Positions 36,457 through 45,798 of a stretch of 64,000 nucleotides of DNA are shown here, in pieces. Every line of letters starts with the position of its first letter. The first letter of the stretch is position 1. Origin of the DNA: a halophilic archaeon SHRA6. GTDB lineage: Archaea; Halobacteriota; Halobacteria; Halobacteriales; Haloferacaceae. The notes under the pieces are model-generated. The model worked only from the letters and a program-made list of their open reading frames with translations. It was not told where the DNA came from and ran no database searches. The stretch covers positions 310,001 through 374,000 of the forward strand of contig SOPS01000004.1 of assembly GCA_005239175.1 (NCBI GenBank). The letters are read 5' to 3'. The position numbers and the translations under genes were made by a program.

Positions 36457-37599
36457 ATGGTCGAGAAACCAGTCGTCGACGAACTGACGCCGCCGGATCG
36501 AACCCTGATGGGCCCGGGACCGAGCGACGTCCACCCGCGGGTGCTGCGGGCAATGAGTACGCCGCTTGTGGGCCACCTTGATCCGTCGTTCATCGAGATC
36601 ATGAACGAGGTGCAAGACCTCCTGCGGTACACCTTCCGCACGGACAACCAGTGGACGATCCCGGTCTCGGGGACTGGGTCGGCGTCGATGGAGGCGGCGA
36701 TCGGCAACCTCGTCGAGCCGGGCGACACGATGTTGGTGCCAACGAACGGCTACTTCGGCGGGCGCATGGAGAGCATGGCAGAGCGCGCCGGCGGAGAGGT
36801 TGTTCACGTCCACGCGCCGTGGGGTGAGCCGCTCGATCCTGTTGACGTAGAGGAGGCGTTCGAAAAATACCAACCGGACGTATTCGGCTTTGTCCACGCT
36901 GAGACCTCGACTGGAGTGTTACAGCCGAGCGTCCCCGAACTGACATCGATCGCCCACGACCACGACGCGTACGTAATCGCAGACTGTGTCACCTCTCTCG
37001 GCGGCGTCGAGATGCGCGTCGACGAGTGGGACGTTGACGTCGCCTACTCGGGCCCACAGAAGTGTCTGTCCTGTCCGCCGGGTGCCAGTCCGCTGACGCT
37101 GTCCGATCGCGCAATGGACAAGGTGCTCTCTCGGGAGACACAGCCGCGATCGTGGTACCTCGACCTCTCGCTGCTGGAGGGGTACTGGGGGGACGATCGC
37201 TCCTATCACCACACCGCGCCGATCACAAACGTGTACGCGATCCGCGAGGCGCTGCGACTCGTCGCCGAGGAGGGCATCGAGAACCGCTGGGCGCGCCACC
37301 GCGAGGTCGCCGGCGAGCTCAAATCCGGCCTGCAGGCGATCGGCCTCGAAATGAACGCCCCGGACGAGTACTGGCTGCCGAGCCTCAACGCCGTGCGCGT
37401 GCCTGACGGCGTCGACGACGGCGCGGTCATCTCGTACCTCCTTGAGGAGTACGACTTGGAAATCGCGAGCGGCCTGGGCGATCTCGCCGGCGACATCTGG
37501 CGAATCGGGTGCATGGGCTACTCTGCGCGGCCGAAGAACGTCGAGTACGTGCTTTCGACACTCGAAGAAGCGTTAGCTGAGCAAGGATACGAGGCCTGA
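36457..37599 (+). CDS. PLP-dependent class V aminotransferase (alanine/serine-glyoxylate type)
   Basis: A 380-residue fold-type I PLP enzyme. The N-terminal LMGPGPSDVHPRVLRAM and GHLDPSF segments are the signature of alanine-glyoxylate/serine-glyoxylate aminotransferases, and the internal aldimine Lys is Lys202 in SGPQKCLSCPPG. DCVTSLGG (near 171) supplies the pyridine-binding Asp. Length and the C-terminal small domain are complete. It likely moves the amino group of serine or alanine to glyoxylate or pyruvate, in glycine/serine metabolism. It is cytoplasmic and stands alone, 121 bp after thrS. Confidence 0.92.
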   Translation: MVEKPVVDELTPPDRTLMGPGPSDVHPRVLRAMSTPLVGHLDPSFIEIMNEVQDLLRYTFRTDNQWTIPVSGTGSASMEAAIGNLVEPGDTMLVPTNGYFGGRMESMAERAGGEVVHVHAPWGEPLDPVDVEEAFEKYQPDVFGFVHAETSTGVLQPSVPELTSIAHDHDAYVIADCVTSLGGVEMRVDEWDVDVAYSGPQKCLSCPPGASPLTLSDRAMDKVLSRETQPRSWYLDLSLLEGYWGDDRSYHHTAPITNVYAIREALRLVAEEGIENRWARHREVAGELKSGLQAIGLEMNAPDEYWLPSLNAVRVPDGVDDGAVISYLLEEYDLEIASGLGDLAGDIWRIGCMGYSARPKNVEYVLSTLEEALAEQGYEA

Positions 37600-37670
37600 T
37601 CACGCTAAAGGCGCGATCCGCGGTACCGTATTTCACACACGCTTTTTTCAATCGCACGTAACCGACCGGC

Positions 37671-38402
37671 ATGGGAGATAGCGTCGAGCCAGACGCGTTC
37701 GGGCAGGCGGTGTACGACCACTACCGGGGCGAACAGGCGGGACCGCTCTGGCAGTGTGATGGACCCGAGCGTCGTGAGCACCCGATCGAGGCGTTCTACT
37801 TCGAGCCGTACGATCCCGAAAGCTATCGTGGAGCGTGGATCGACTCGCACCTTTCAGGGCCACTTATCGACATCGGGGCAGGAGCAGGACGCGACACCTT
37901 GTACTTCCAAGACCACTTCGAGACTGTCGCGATCGACGCGAGCCCAGCACTCGTTCAGACCATGGACGATCGGGGTGTCGAAGACGCTCGTGTGGGTGAC
38001 ATGTTCGATCTGCGAGCGGACTTCGATCGCGACGAGTTCGCCGCAGCACTCGCCTACGGTACGCAACTCGGGCTTGCGGGCTCGATCGCTGGCGTGCGAT
38101 CGTTTCTGTGCGACCTCGAATACATCACGGAGCCAGGTGCCACCGCCGTCGTCGACGGGTACGACCCAACCGTAATCGAGCCCGGAGAGATGCTCGGATA
38201 CCGGCGCGATCCGACTCCGGGGCTCGCTCATCGTGTCATGTGGTTCGAGTACGACGACGAAGTGGATCCGATCCTCCAGTTCCGGCTTTTGTCTCCTGCT
38301 CGACTCCGGGAGGCAACGATCGGAACCGAGTGGGAACTCGTCGATGTTACCCGTCGTGACCCCAGCGCAGCCCACTACCTCGCCGCGCTTCGATCGCAGT
38401 GA
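37671..38402 (+). CDS. Class I SAM-dependent methyltransferase
   Basis: A 243-residue Rossmann-fold methyltransferase. Motif I is LIDIGAGAGRDT (residues ~65-76), the acidic post-I residue is in VAIDASPAL and motif II-like sequence follows near residue 125. The N-terminal region (YDHYRGEQAGPLWQ) resembles haloarchaeal small-molecule methyltransferases. Its substrate is not evident. It follows the aminotransferase by 71 bp on the same strand and may be co-transcribed. Confidence 0.85.
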   Translation: MGDSVEPDAFGQAVYDHYRGEQAGPLWQCDGPERREHPIEAFYFEPYDPESYRGAWIDSHLSGPLIDIGAGAGRDTLYFQDHFETVAIDASPALVQTMDDRGVEDARVGDMFDLRADFDRDEFAAALAYGTQLGLAGSIAGVRSFLCDLEYITEPGATAVVDGYDPTVIEPGEMLGYRRDPTPGLAHRVMWFEYDDEVDPILQFRLLSPARLREATIGTEWELVDVTRRDPSAAHYLAALRSQ

Positions 38403-38480
38403 TTGTGCGGATAAACTGTAAAAATGCGCAACCGCGATTGTGAAATGATAGCTACGATGGTTCGGTGGTGAATCCCGACT

Positions 38481-39275
38481 TTACTGACTATTACTCTCGA
38501 GTTGCCAGGTGAACAACGCTTTCAGGACGATTACGAGGCTGTTGTTCGGCCCTGCTCCCCAAATGGCTGTTTCATCAAGCGGCTCCGGCGGGTGTGCCCC
38601 GTTGCCATCGACGAGTACACTCACGAGCGTTTTCTCTTGATCGACCATCAAGAGTCGGCCCGCTGGCGTATCGGCCCAGTCCCACAGCGATTCGAACGGC
38701 TTTGCGTCAGGGACGTTCTCGTGGAGTGTTGCCTCAGCGGACTGGGACATGTCCGCAAGGCGAATCGACACTCCGCGATCGCTCGCACGTGAAAGCCGTT
38801 CGGCGAGGTTGTCTGTAAGCAGTTCTTCGGCGGTCATATACACGACCTCGTCCTCAGCCGTCGAGATGAACTCACTCACCCGCTCAGTTATCGTATTTCG
38901 GCCGGTTACCGTCCAGACGCCTCGCTGTTCGTTGGACTGTTCTGCGAGTTCAAGTCGCTGAAGTGCGTCTGTTAACTTCTGTACCCGGTGATCGTATTCC
39001 TGTTCGAAGTGACGACCGGTCGTTTCCGTTGAGATTGCCCAATAGCGCTTGGGATTCGATTGCTTTACGTCGACGAGCCCGCGGTCACGCAGTTCGTCGG
39101 CCGCGTCGTAGACGCGCGTTCGGGGGACCTCAGCGAACTCGCTGATGTCTTTGGCAGTCCCTTCATCAAGACTGACCAGTGCGACAAACGTCCTGGCGGC
39201 ATAGGTACTCAAACCGAGTGCTTTCAGTTGTTCGATCGCCGCAGAGCGTGGTTTGTCGTCTGGGTGATTTGACAT
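38481..39275 (-). CDS. TrmB-family transcriptional regulator (paralogue 1)
   Basis: A 264-residue archaeal regulator. An N-terminal TrmB winged helix (residues ~10-90: LKALGLSTYAARTFVALVSL, then KDISEFAEVPRTRVYDA as recognition region) is followed by a coiled-coil helix and a phospholipase D-like/sensing C-terminal domain (YMTAEELLTDNLAERLSRA). I start at the Met at 39275, which places the HTH normally. Divergent from a paralogue, with which it shares the EVPRTRVYDA motif. Palindromic sites lie in between. TrmB proteins usually respond to sugars; here the ligand is unknown. Confidence 0.88.
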   Translation of the reverse strand: MSNHPDDKPRSAAIEQLKALGLSTYAARTFVALVSLDEGTAKDISEFAEVPRTRVYDAADELRDRGLVDVKQSNPKRYWAISTETTGRHFEQEYDHRVQKLTDALQRLELAEQSNEQRGVWTVTGRNTITERVSEFISTAEDEVVYMTAEELLTDNLAERLSRASDRGVSIRLADMSQSAEATLHENVPDAKPFESLWDWADTPAGRLLMVDQEKTLVSVLVDGNGAHPPEPLDETAIWGAGPNNSLVIVLKALFTWQLESNSQ

Positions 39276-39299
39276 TGCTGCTGTTACCAGTCTTGTAAA

Positions 39300-39318
39300 A
39301 ACCACCAGTATGGTGGTT
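39300..39318. promoter_or_regulatory. Palindromic operator candidate
   Basis: AACCACCAGTATGGTGGTT has 8-bp perfectly complementary arms around a 3-bp spacer. It ends 25-43 bp upstream of the paralogue 1 start codon, the position of the archaeal core promoter, so a bound protein would block transcription. Confidence 0.65.
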
Positions 39319-39339
39319 CATGGCGTGTAGCGACAGAGC

Positions 39340-39352
39340 GGTTGGGACCCAT
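39340..39352. repeat. 13-bp repeat copy A (GGTTGGGACCCAT)
   Basis: GGTTGGGACCCAT contains the inverted core TGGG-A-CCCA and recurs exactly at 39556-39568. Copy A lies about 65 bp upstream of paralogue 1. Confidence 0.7.
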
Positions 39353-39555
39353 CCTGTACTACCCGCCACGATTTTATGCGTACTGCACCAATATAGAACT
39401 ATTGTGATTAAGTGAGTGAACGGCTTTTTTTTTTGATTTAGTCTGCAAGGATTCGGTCGGTGAAATCAAAACTATTGTGTGATGATTCGAGTTAATCGGT
39501 ATGGTCGGTGCAACCTACTAAACACCTTGGTAACAAAGTGGGTTGTAGCAGTCGA

Positions 39556-39568
39556 GGTTGGGACCCAT
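39556..39568. repeat. 13-bp repeat copy B overlapping the paralogue 2 start
   Basis: Identical to 39340-39352. It ends at the ATG of paralogue 2, so occupancy would interfere with initiation of transcription or translation there. Confidence 0.7.
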
Positions 39569-40406
39569 GGATGACATTTCAAATCAAGATCAAGCGATCG
39601 AGTTGCTCCAACAACTGGGGCTCAAAGAGTACGAGGCCAAGTCGTTTGTTGCGCTTGCTCGCCGGCAGCATGGAACAGCAAAAGACATCAGCGAAACCTC
39701 TGAAGTGCCACGAACCCGCGTCTACGATGCGGTTCGCGTATTGGAATGGAAAGGACTGGTGGAAACACAGCATTCGAATCCGCAGGTGTTTCGAGCTGTA
39801 TCGATCGACGAGGCGATCAATACCTTGCAGTCTGAGTACATTGATCGTACCGAATCACTGCGGGGCGCACTGAGCGGACTCGAACCGACTGACGATGAAC
39901 AGACAACAGAAGCGACCCACGAGGTGTGGTCGCTCTCGGGAGATCAGGGGATCACGAGTCGGGCACAGCAGCTGATCGAGGGTGCGACAAACGAAGTGAT
40001 GCTCGTGGTGGGCCACAGGAGTATTTTCACTGCCCAATTAGCCGAGCAGTTACACGCAGCCCAAGAGCGTGGTGTGGACGTTATTGTCGGGACGGTCGAC
40101 AAAGAACTTCGGGCGGAGATACAGGATGTCCTTCCGGACATCGAGGTGTTTGTCTCGGGATTGAACTGGCTCGATCAATCGCCGCTGCCCGGTGATGACA
40201 CCCAGATCAGTCGGCTGTTGCTGACCGACCGAGAGGCGATTTTGGTGAGTTCCTTCACTGAAACTACCGGAGATGGCCGCGAACACGAACAGGGTGTGTT
40301 CGGCCGTGGCTTCCATAACGGGTTGGTTGCGATCACCCGCCGCCTCATGGCAACGGGGTTGCTGTTTCAGGATGATCCGGGCGAAGAAGACACCGCTGTG
40401 AGCTAA
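39567..40406 (+). CDS. TrmB-family transcriptional regulator (paralogue 2)
   Basis: A 279-residue regulator of the same family as the divergent gene. Its HTH (residues ~10-75: QQLGLKEYEAKSFVALARR, KDISETSEVPRTRVYDAVRV) and sensor domain (GATNEVMLVVGHRSIFTAQL) align with those of paralogue 1. I start at the ATG at 39567 rather than the TTG three codons upstream (39558), because the ATG directly begins MDDISNQDQAIELL. The C-terminal RGFHNGLVAITRRLMATG resembles the corresponding end of paralogue 1 (NNSLVIVLKALF). The pair probably arose by local duplication. Confidence 0.88.
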   Translation: MDDISNQDQAIELLQQLGLKEYEAKSFVALARRQHGTAKDISETSEVPRTRVYDAVRVLEWKGLVETQHSNPQVFRAVSIDEAINTLQSEYIDRTESLRGALSGLEPTDDEQTTEATHEVWSLSGDQGITSRAQQLIEGATNEVMLVVGHRSIFTAQLAEQLHAAQERGVDVIVGTVDKELRAEIQDVLPDIEVFVSGLNWLDQSPLPGDDTQISRLLLTDREAILVSSFTETTGDGREHEQGVFGRGFHNGLVAITRRLMATGLLFQDDPGEEDTAVS

Positions 40407-40583
40407 TAATACGAATACCGTTACCCGTGTATGGCGGACTCAGTGCTCGGTGTCAATTGTAGATATTTTTGTCGCTTCGGGCCTGGTTCAGCCGCGAACG
40501 ACTGAAGCCATGTGTGCGTTTTGCTCCTCTACGAAAGACCCCGTGATTGACGCCTGAAAATTGTTTCAGCAGACACGGGGAGC

Positions 40584-41837
40584 CTATATTATGAGTAGAA
40601 CGAGTCCACTCACGATAACGACGATTAAGACGGTAGAGACAAGTCGTCCAAGGCGATTGGTGCCCAAGAGCCACGCCAATGCGGCCTTGACCAGCGTATT
40701 TGCGATCGCTGCAATGACGATTCCCGTGGTTGCAACCTGGGTCGAAATAGTCCCTTCAGCAGCAAGTTTGCTCAGTGTAATCGTCATCGCATCGACGTCT
40801 GCCAGCCCAGAGAGAAATGCCGTCGCGTAGATGCCAGAGGTTCCAAGCAACTCGTGTGCGTGTTCAGAGACGAGAAGTACAACTGCGAAGACCACACCGA
40901 ATAAGAGTGCTGGCCGGAGTCGAAACGGGTTTTTTAGCTCGTCGGGTTCGACAGTCTCCGCAGACGTCGTCCGCCAGTACAACGTCCCGGCAGCAACGAT
41001 TCCAACGACTGTCATGGCTCCCAGCGGGAGGGCGACACTCGGGAGTAACTGCGGATTGACAACTGCGACTTCGATGAGCGCTCGAGGGAACATCACGATG
41101 GACGCAATGACGACCGCAAACGCACATACGTGATATAGCGTTTCGTTCTCGACGGTCTTTTCGGCCATCGAAACCGTCGTCGCCGTCGAAGAGACGAACC
41201 CACCGATAATTCCGGTTACTGCGATGCTCTGTTCGGGTTTGAGGAACTGTGCAAGTACGTACGCAACGAATCCGAGTCCGGTGACGAACACGACCATTAA
41301 CCAAACAAACCGTGGGTTGAGTCCATAGAGGCTGTCGAGTGAGCGGTTTGGAAGCGCCGGGAGAACGACGAGGACGACAAGGATGAACTTCGCCGAGGCC
41401 AAGCGTTCAGTCTCTTCGATCTGGTCAGCAAATTTGTGTATCGGCCGCTTGACAGAGAGGAGTACGGTAATCGTCCCACCGACAATAATTGCAGTAATTG
41501 CACCGGTATCAGAATGCATTGCCATCGCTCCCAGTATGGTGGTAAGAAGGGCAGCCATCAACGTTGTCAAGCCGAGATCTTGTTCGTACCAGATTTTTCC
41601 AGCGTACGCGACGGTGAGTGGCACAACGAGCACGGCGATGGCAAGGGGAAGAATTCTCGGGAAAAACGCTGAAATAAGCGCACCATAGAGCGCAAACAAA
41701 GGAAAGGTGCGGCTCCCCGCGAAGATTCCACCCGACTCGCTTTGCTCTCGTTCGAGCCCGATAAGTGCGCCAAGTCCCACACCGACGAAGAGACGTAAGA
41801 GAACCGTGAACAGCGGATCGGTTACGGGATCAACCAT
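40584..41837 (-). CDS. MgtC/SapB-DUF4010 family membrane protein
   Basis: A 417-residue protein with about 12 hydrophobic segments. The N-terminal MgtC/SapB-like part (residues 1-130) carries LRLFVGVGLGALIGLERE and FALYGALIS, and the remainder is the DUF4010 domain (AVTGIIGGFVSSTATTVSM, FLSGLADVDAMTITL). MgtC proteins are linked to magnesium or phosphate stress, but this long form is uncharacterised. Start ATG at 41837 begins at the first membrane segment's normal N-terminus. It lies between TrmB paralogue 2 and a decayed P-type ATPase. Confidence 0.88.
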   Translation of the reverse strand: MVDPVTDPLFTVLLRLFVGVGLGALIGLEREQSESGGIFAGSRTFPLFALYGALISAFFPRILPLAIAVLVVPLTVAYAGKIWYEQDLGLTTLMAALLTTILGAMAMHSDTGAITAIIVGGTITVLLSVKRPIHKFADQIEETERLASAKFILVVLVVLPALPNRSLDSLYGLNPRFVWLMVVFVTGLGFVAYVLAQFLKPEQSIAVTGIIGGFVSSTATTVSMAEKTVENETLYHVCAFAVVIASIVMFPRALIEVAVVNPQLLPSVALPLGAMTVVGIVAAGTLYWRTTSAETVEPDELKNPFRLRPALLFGVVFAVVLLVSEHAHELLGTSGIYATAFLSGLADVDAMTITLSKLAAEGTISTQVATTGIVIAAIANTLVKAALAWLLGTNRLGRLVSTVLIVVIVSGLVLLII

Positions 41838-41910
41838 CGATCGAAAATCGAGCAGGTAGAATGTTAAACTATGGGACAAAAGAAGTCTCCGTATTCTGAT
41901 CCGCGAGATG

Positions 41911-42234
41911 GACGTCGCCATCGAGGCGGCGGACGTGACGATAATGTGCGACTACCCGCTCTTCGTGGTAAAGGCCATCCGGATCTTGGAGGCACCACTG
42001 CAGAGAATCAAACAAAAGCTCGTCTAAGCCCCTGAGCACAGCACAGTACAGCGCACGGAGATACTCTCATTGGCATCCTTCGGGGTGCTCAAAACCGTGC
42101 TCGCGGCTGGCGCGATCGCCTTTTCCAGTGTATCCGTGCTGTCGAACAGTCTGCTGTTCGATCACTACACTCCGGTTTACGAATTGACCGTTTACTTTAT
42201 TCCCTCGCACAATCGGGGTCGTCGAAGGACATAA
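41911..42234 (+). pseudogene. Remnant of a P1B-type (copper-type) ATPase C-terminus
   Basis: In one frame the region reads DVAIEAADVTIMCDYPL then VKAIRILEAPLQRIKQKLV, a TAA stop (42025-42027), and in the same frame LASFGVLKTVLAAGAIAFSS followed by VSVLSNSLLF up to a stop at 42232-42234. These are the hinge and last membrane helices of heavy-metal/copper-transporting P-type ATPases (family pattern DVAIEAADVT... IKQNLVWALGYNT... LASLGLLQP... AFSSVSVLSNSL). The conserved linker between LV and LAS is replaced by unrelated sequence, and everything upstream of the hinge is missing. The gene is therefore dead. Confidence 0.85.
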
Positions 42235-42259
42235 CCGGGTGCGTTGCGGCGATTGATTC

Positions 42260-42700
42260 ATGAATGCAGCATCATCAATAATGCGGCAGTACGGTGCAGC
42301 GATCGCGCTCATCTCCGGGTTGTACTCGCTGGTCTCGGCGACGGGTGACACTGGGATGATGGGGTCGAACAGCGGTCTCCTCATGACCATACTCGGCATC
42401 GTCGTTGTGATTCACGGCGTTGTCTTGCTGACGCCATACGCCAGCCGCCTCGGGAACGCCAGTGGTCCACTGATGATCGGCTACTCACTGGTGATGTTGT
42501 TCAATCAGGCCCTCGTCAGCACGACTGGAAGCATGAACTGGGGGATGGATGGAAGCATGGATTCCGGTATGGGCAGTGGGATGGGCTCAGGAATGACTGC
42601 TGGAATGGGCTGGGATCTCGGTATGGTTGCACTTGCAATACTCATGCTCATCAGCGGCCTCATAATGACGAGTCAGCGCGATACTGACGCCGAAATGTAA
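42260..42700 (+). CDS. Met-rich membrane protein, possibly copper-related
   Basis: A 146-residue protein with about four hydrophobic segments. Between segments 3 and 4 (residues ~93-120) is a loop rich in Met, Gly and Ser (GMDGSMDSGMGSGMGSGM and more), the composition seen in copper-binding proteins and transporters that use Met thioethers. It begins 25 bp after the dead copper ATPase fragment, so it is likely to be a surviving member of the same metal gene cluster. No known family is recognised; the copper link is inference. Confidence 0.65.
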   Translation: MNAASSIMRQYGAAIALISGLYSLVSATGDTGMMGSNSGLLMTILGIVVVIHGVVLLTPYASRLGNASGPLMIGYSLVMLFNQALVSTTGSMNWGMDGSMDSGMGSGMGSGMTAGMGWDLGMVALAILMLISGLIMTSQRDTDAEM

Positions 42701-42975
42701 TCTGGGCTCAGCGATCCATTGACCTATGGCCTCCCGAATGGGCACGAAACGAGTCACCTGTAGTGACTGAGAAGAGACCGTACCTAAGGATACGATTCAA
42801 TCACTGGAAAGTCACCACTATCGAAGGCTTCGCACACATCAAGCCAACGTATTCCACATTCGACGAGGGGGTGTTGAGAGTGCGTGTACTGAATAGCAGG
42901 TTACGCGATTATCACTTTTCCACGGAACGACGATGCTCTCGAAACAACCATAACAGCCGTTCTGGAGAGCTGAGG

Positions 42976-45798
42976 CTACTCCTCGCTGAGTAACCGACGA
43001 AGCACCAGATGGAGGATTCCGCCATTCTCGACATATTGAACGGCTGCTGGCGTCCCAACCTGTGCCCTGACCGGGAATTCGACGGCTGAGCCATCGCCAC
43101 GTTCCGCAACGACAGTGAGCTCGTCGTTAACCTCAAGGCCATCGTCGAGTCCGTGAATCGCGACCCGTTCGGAGCCGTCGAGGCCGAGCGACTCCCACGA
43201 GTCACCGTCGACAAACTGCAGCGGCAAGACACCCATCCCGACGAGGTTGTCACGGAAGATGCGCTCGTAGCTTTCGGCGATCGTCGCACGGACACCCAGC
43301 AAATCCGTTCCCTTCGCCGCCCAGTCACGACTCGATCCAGTTCCGAGTTCTTCACCCGCAAACACGACCAACGGCGTATCGTTCTCACGATAGCGACGGC
43401 TGGCTTCGAAGACTGTTGTCTGTTCGTCGGTTGGGTGATGGATTGTGTAGCCACCTTCGACGTCGTCAAGCATCTGGTTCTCGATGCGGACGTTCGCGAA
43501 CGTCCCCCGCATCATCACCTCGTGATTCCCGCGCCTGGCGCCGTAGGTGTTGAAATCCTGCGGTTCGACGCCGTGGTCGACGAGCCACTCTCCGGCCGGC
43601 TGTTCACGGCTGAATGGACCGGCCGGACTAATATGATCGGTCGTGACCGTATCACCGAGCAGCATCAGCGTCCGGGCGTCTTCGATATCTGAGACCCCAG
43701 GCTTCTCCAGCGGGAAGTCCCAGAAGAACGGCGGTTCGCGGATGTACGTCGAGGAGTCGTCCCACTCGTAGACGTTACCGGTCGGTGCGTCGAGCGCCTC
43801 CCAGCGCTCGTCGCCTTCGAACACTTCGGCGTACTTTTCTTTGAACATTGACGAATCGACACTGTCGTGAACTGCCGCGTGGATCTCGTCGGTGTCGGGC
43901 CAGATATCAGAGAGGTAGACCGGATTTCCGTCCGTGTCAGTGCCAAGTGGATCGTTTTCGAGATCGATGTCCATCCGCCCGGCGAGGCCGTAGGCAACCA
44001 CGAGCGGCGGACTGGCAAGGTAGTTCGCTCGAATCTTCGGGTGGATGCGTGCCTCGAAGTTCCGGTTGCCAGAGAGGACGCTCGTCGTCCAGAGATCCTC
44101 CGCGTCGATCGCACGCTCGATCGCTTCTGGAAGCGGCCCAGCGTTTCCGATGCAGGTCGTACAGCCGTAGCCGACGACGTTGTAGCCGAGATCTTCCAGA
44201 TAGGGGAGTAGTCCCGAGGCCTCGAGGTATTCGGTGACGACCCGACTACCCGGTGCAAGACTCGTTTTGACGTACGCCGGGACGTCGAGCCCTCGTTCGA
44301 CAGCGTTGCGGGCGAGCAGTCCCGCCGCGAGCATCACCGACGGATTTGACGTGTTCGTACAACTGGTAATGGCGCTGACGACAACACTGCCGTGCCCGAT
44401 TTCGGTCGACTCGCCGACGCCGGGCTCCACCTGGCTGCCAGAGGGACTTCGTCCCTCCCTGTTCACGTGGACTTCGACTCTCTTAGTGAGATCGCCCACG
44501 TCCGGCTCGGGAAGATCGGGATCGGGTCGGTCGTCGGAACCGCTGCTCTCGCTGATCCATCGTGTGATCGCATCTTCGTCGACATCGTCGAGCTCGTTCT
44601 CGAATTCGCCGTGGACCAGTCCCCGGAAGTGCGTCTTCATATTGCCCATCGGGACGCGATCTTGGGGGCGTTTCGGCCCTGCGAGGCTTGGAGTAATCGT
44701 CGAAAGATCGAGTTCGACTGTCTCGGTGTACTCTGGATTCTGTTCGCCGAACAGCCCCTGCGCGTCGAGGTATTCGCGAACGAGTTCGATGTGCGTCTCC
44801 TCGCGGCCCGTGAGTTCGAGATAGTCGAGCGTCGCCTCGTCGACGGGGAACATACTGATCGTTGAGCCCTGTTCGGGCGCCATGTTCGCGATGGTCGCCC
44901 TGTCCGGAACGGTGAGATTCGACACACCGGGGCCAAAGAATTCGACGAACCGATCGACGACGCCTACCTCCCGGAGCTGTTCAGTAACGTGAAGCACGAG
45001 GTCTGTTGCGGTCGCCCCTTCAGGAAGTTCGCCGGTGAGCCGGACACCGACCACCTCGGGGAGTTTCATCGTGATCGGCTGGCCGAGCATCGCGGCTTCA
45101 GCTTCGATGCCGCCGACCCCCCAGCCGACGACGCCGATACCGCCGATCATCGGCGTGTGGCTGTCCGTCCCCACGAGTGTGTCCGGCAGGAGCCACGCGT
45201 CCCCATTTCGCTCGCGGGCGTGAACAACCTGCCCAAGATACTCGAGGTTCACCTGGTGGACGATTCCAGTCCCCGGTGGGACGACGCGGAAGTCGTCGAA
45301 CGCCTGTTGGGCCCACTTGAGCGAACGGTACCGCTCGCCGTTTCGGTCATACTCCAGTTCGACGTTTCGCTCGTAGGCATCCTCGGAGCCGAAAAAGTCG
45401 ACCTGCACGCTGTGGTCGATCACGAGGTCGCACGGGACTTCCGGCTCGACGATCGTTGGATCCATACCCTTGCGATCGACCGCCGATCGGAGTGCTGCAA
45501 GATCGACCACGGCAGGGACACCGGTGAGGTCTTGTAAGACGACTCGGGAAGGCGTGAATGGAAGTTCGACGTTTGGGACATCAGGTGCCCACGAGGCGGC
45601 ATTGCGAACGTCCTCGGCAGTTATTGTTTCCCCGTTGACGTTGCGGAGAACGGACTCGAGGAGAACGCGGATACTGACGGGGAGCTTGTCGAGTTCACAG
45701 AGTCCCTCCTCTTCGAGGACTGTGAGGTCCGCCATCTTGTAGGAGGTACCGTCGAACTCGAATTCACGGATTGCGTCGAACGGAGACGGTTCGTTCAT
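42976..45798 (-). CDS. acnA: Aconitate hydratase
   Basis: Interconverts citrate and isocitrate in the TCA cycle. The 940-residue protein has the AcnA/IRP-type architecture, with all four domains. Iron-sulfur ligands lie in AITSCTNTSNPSVM (near residue 475) and GYGCTTCIGNAGPLP (near 541), and active-site residues in GTDSHTPMIGG and SSRDWAAKG. Length fits halophilic AcnA. Start ATG at 45798. It is flanked by a metal locus on both sides, which looks like an insertion of later genes around a core gene. Confidence 0.95.
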   Translation of the reverse strand: MNEPSPFDAIREFEFDGTSYKMADLTVLEEEGLCELDKLPVSIRVLLESVLRNVNGETITAEDVRNAASWAPDVPNVELPFTPSRVVLQDLTGVPAVVDLAALRSAVDRKGMDPTIVEPEVPCDLVIDHSVQVDFFGSEDAYERNVELEYDRNGERYRSLKWAQQAFDDFRVVPPGTGIVHQVNLEYLGQVVHARERNGDAWLLPDTLVGTDSHTPMIGGIGVVGWGVGGIEAEAAMLGQPITMKLPEVVGVRLTGELPEGATATDLVLHVTEQLREVGVVDRFVEFFGPGVSNLTVPDRATIANMAPEQGSTISMFPVDEATLDYLELTGREETHIELVREYLDAQGLFGEQNPEYTETVELDLSTITPSLAGPKRPQDRVPMGNMKTHFRGLVHGEFENELDDVDEDAITRWISESSGSDDRPDPDLPEPDVGDLTKRVEVHVNREGRSPSGSQVEPGVGESTEIGHGSVVVSAITSCTNTSNPSVMLAAGLLARNAVERGLDVPAYVKTSLAPGSRVVTEYLEASGLLPYLEDLGYNVVGYGCTTCIGNAGPLPEAIERAIDAEDLWTTSVLSGNRNFEARIHPKIRANYLASPPLVVAYGLAGRMDIDLENDPLGTDTDGNPVYLSDIWPDTDEIHAAVHDSVDSSMFKEKYAEVFEGDERWEALDAPTGNVYEWDDSSTYIREPPFFWDFPLEKPGVSDIEDARTLMLLGDTVTTDHISPAGPFSREQPAGEWLVDHGVEPQDFNTYGARRGNHEVMMRGTFANVRIENQMLDDVEGGYTIHHPTDEQTTVFEASRRYRENDTPLVVFAGEELGTGSSRDWAAKGTDLLGVRATIAESYERIFRDNLVGMGVLPLQFVDGDSWESLGLDGSERVAIHGLDDGLEVNDELTVVAERGDGSAVEFPVRAQVGTPAAVQYVENGGILHLVLRRLLSEE

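Larger units (their letters stand above)
39276..39566. promoter_or_regulatory. Divergent promoter region of the TrmB pair
   Basis: A 291-bp region holding a perfect inverted repeat (39300-39318), two exact copies of a 13-bp element (39340-39352 and 39556-39568) and a run of ten T (39425-39434). One copy overlaps the start of paralogue 2. The arrangement suggests that one or both TrmB proteins control both genes. Confidence 0.6.

Noticed and set aside
42763-42993. 76-codon plus-strand frame between the Met-rich protein and acnA
   Set aside because: Ends inside the acnA coding region on the other strand; composition random-looking and no promoter.
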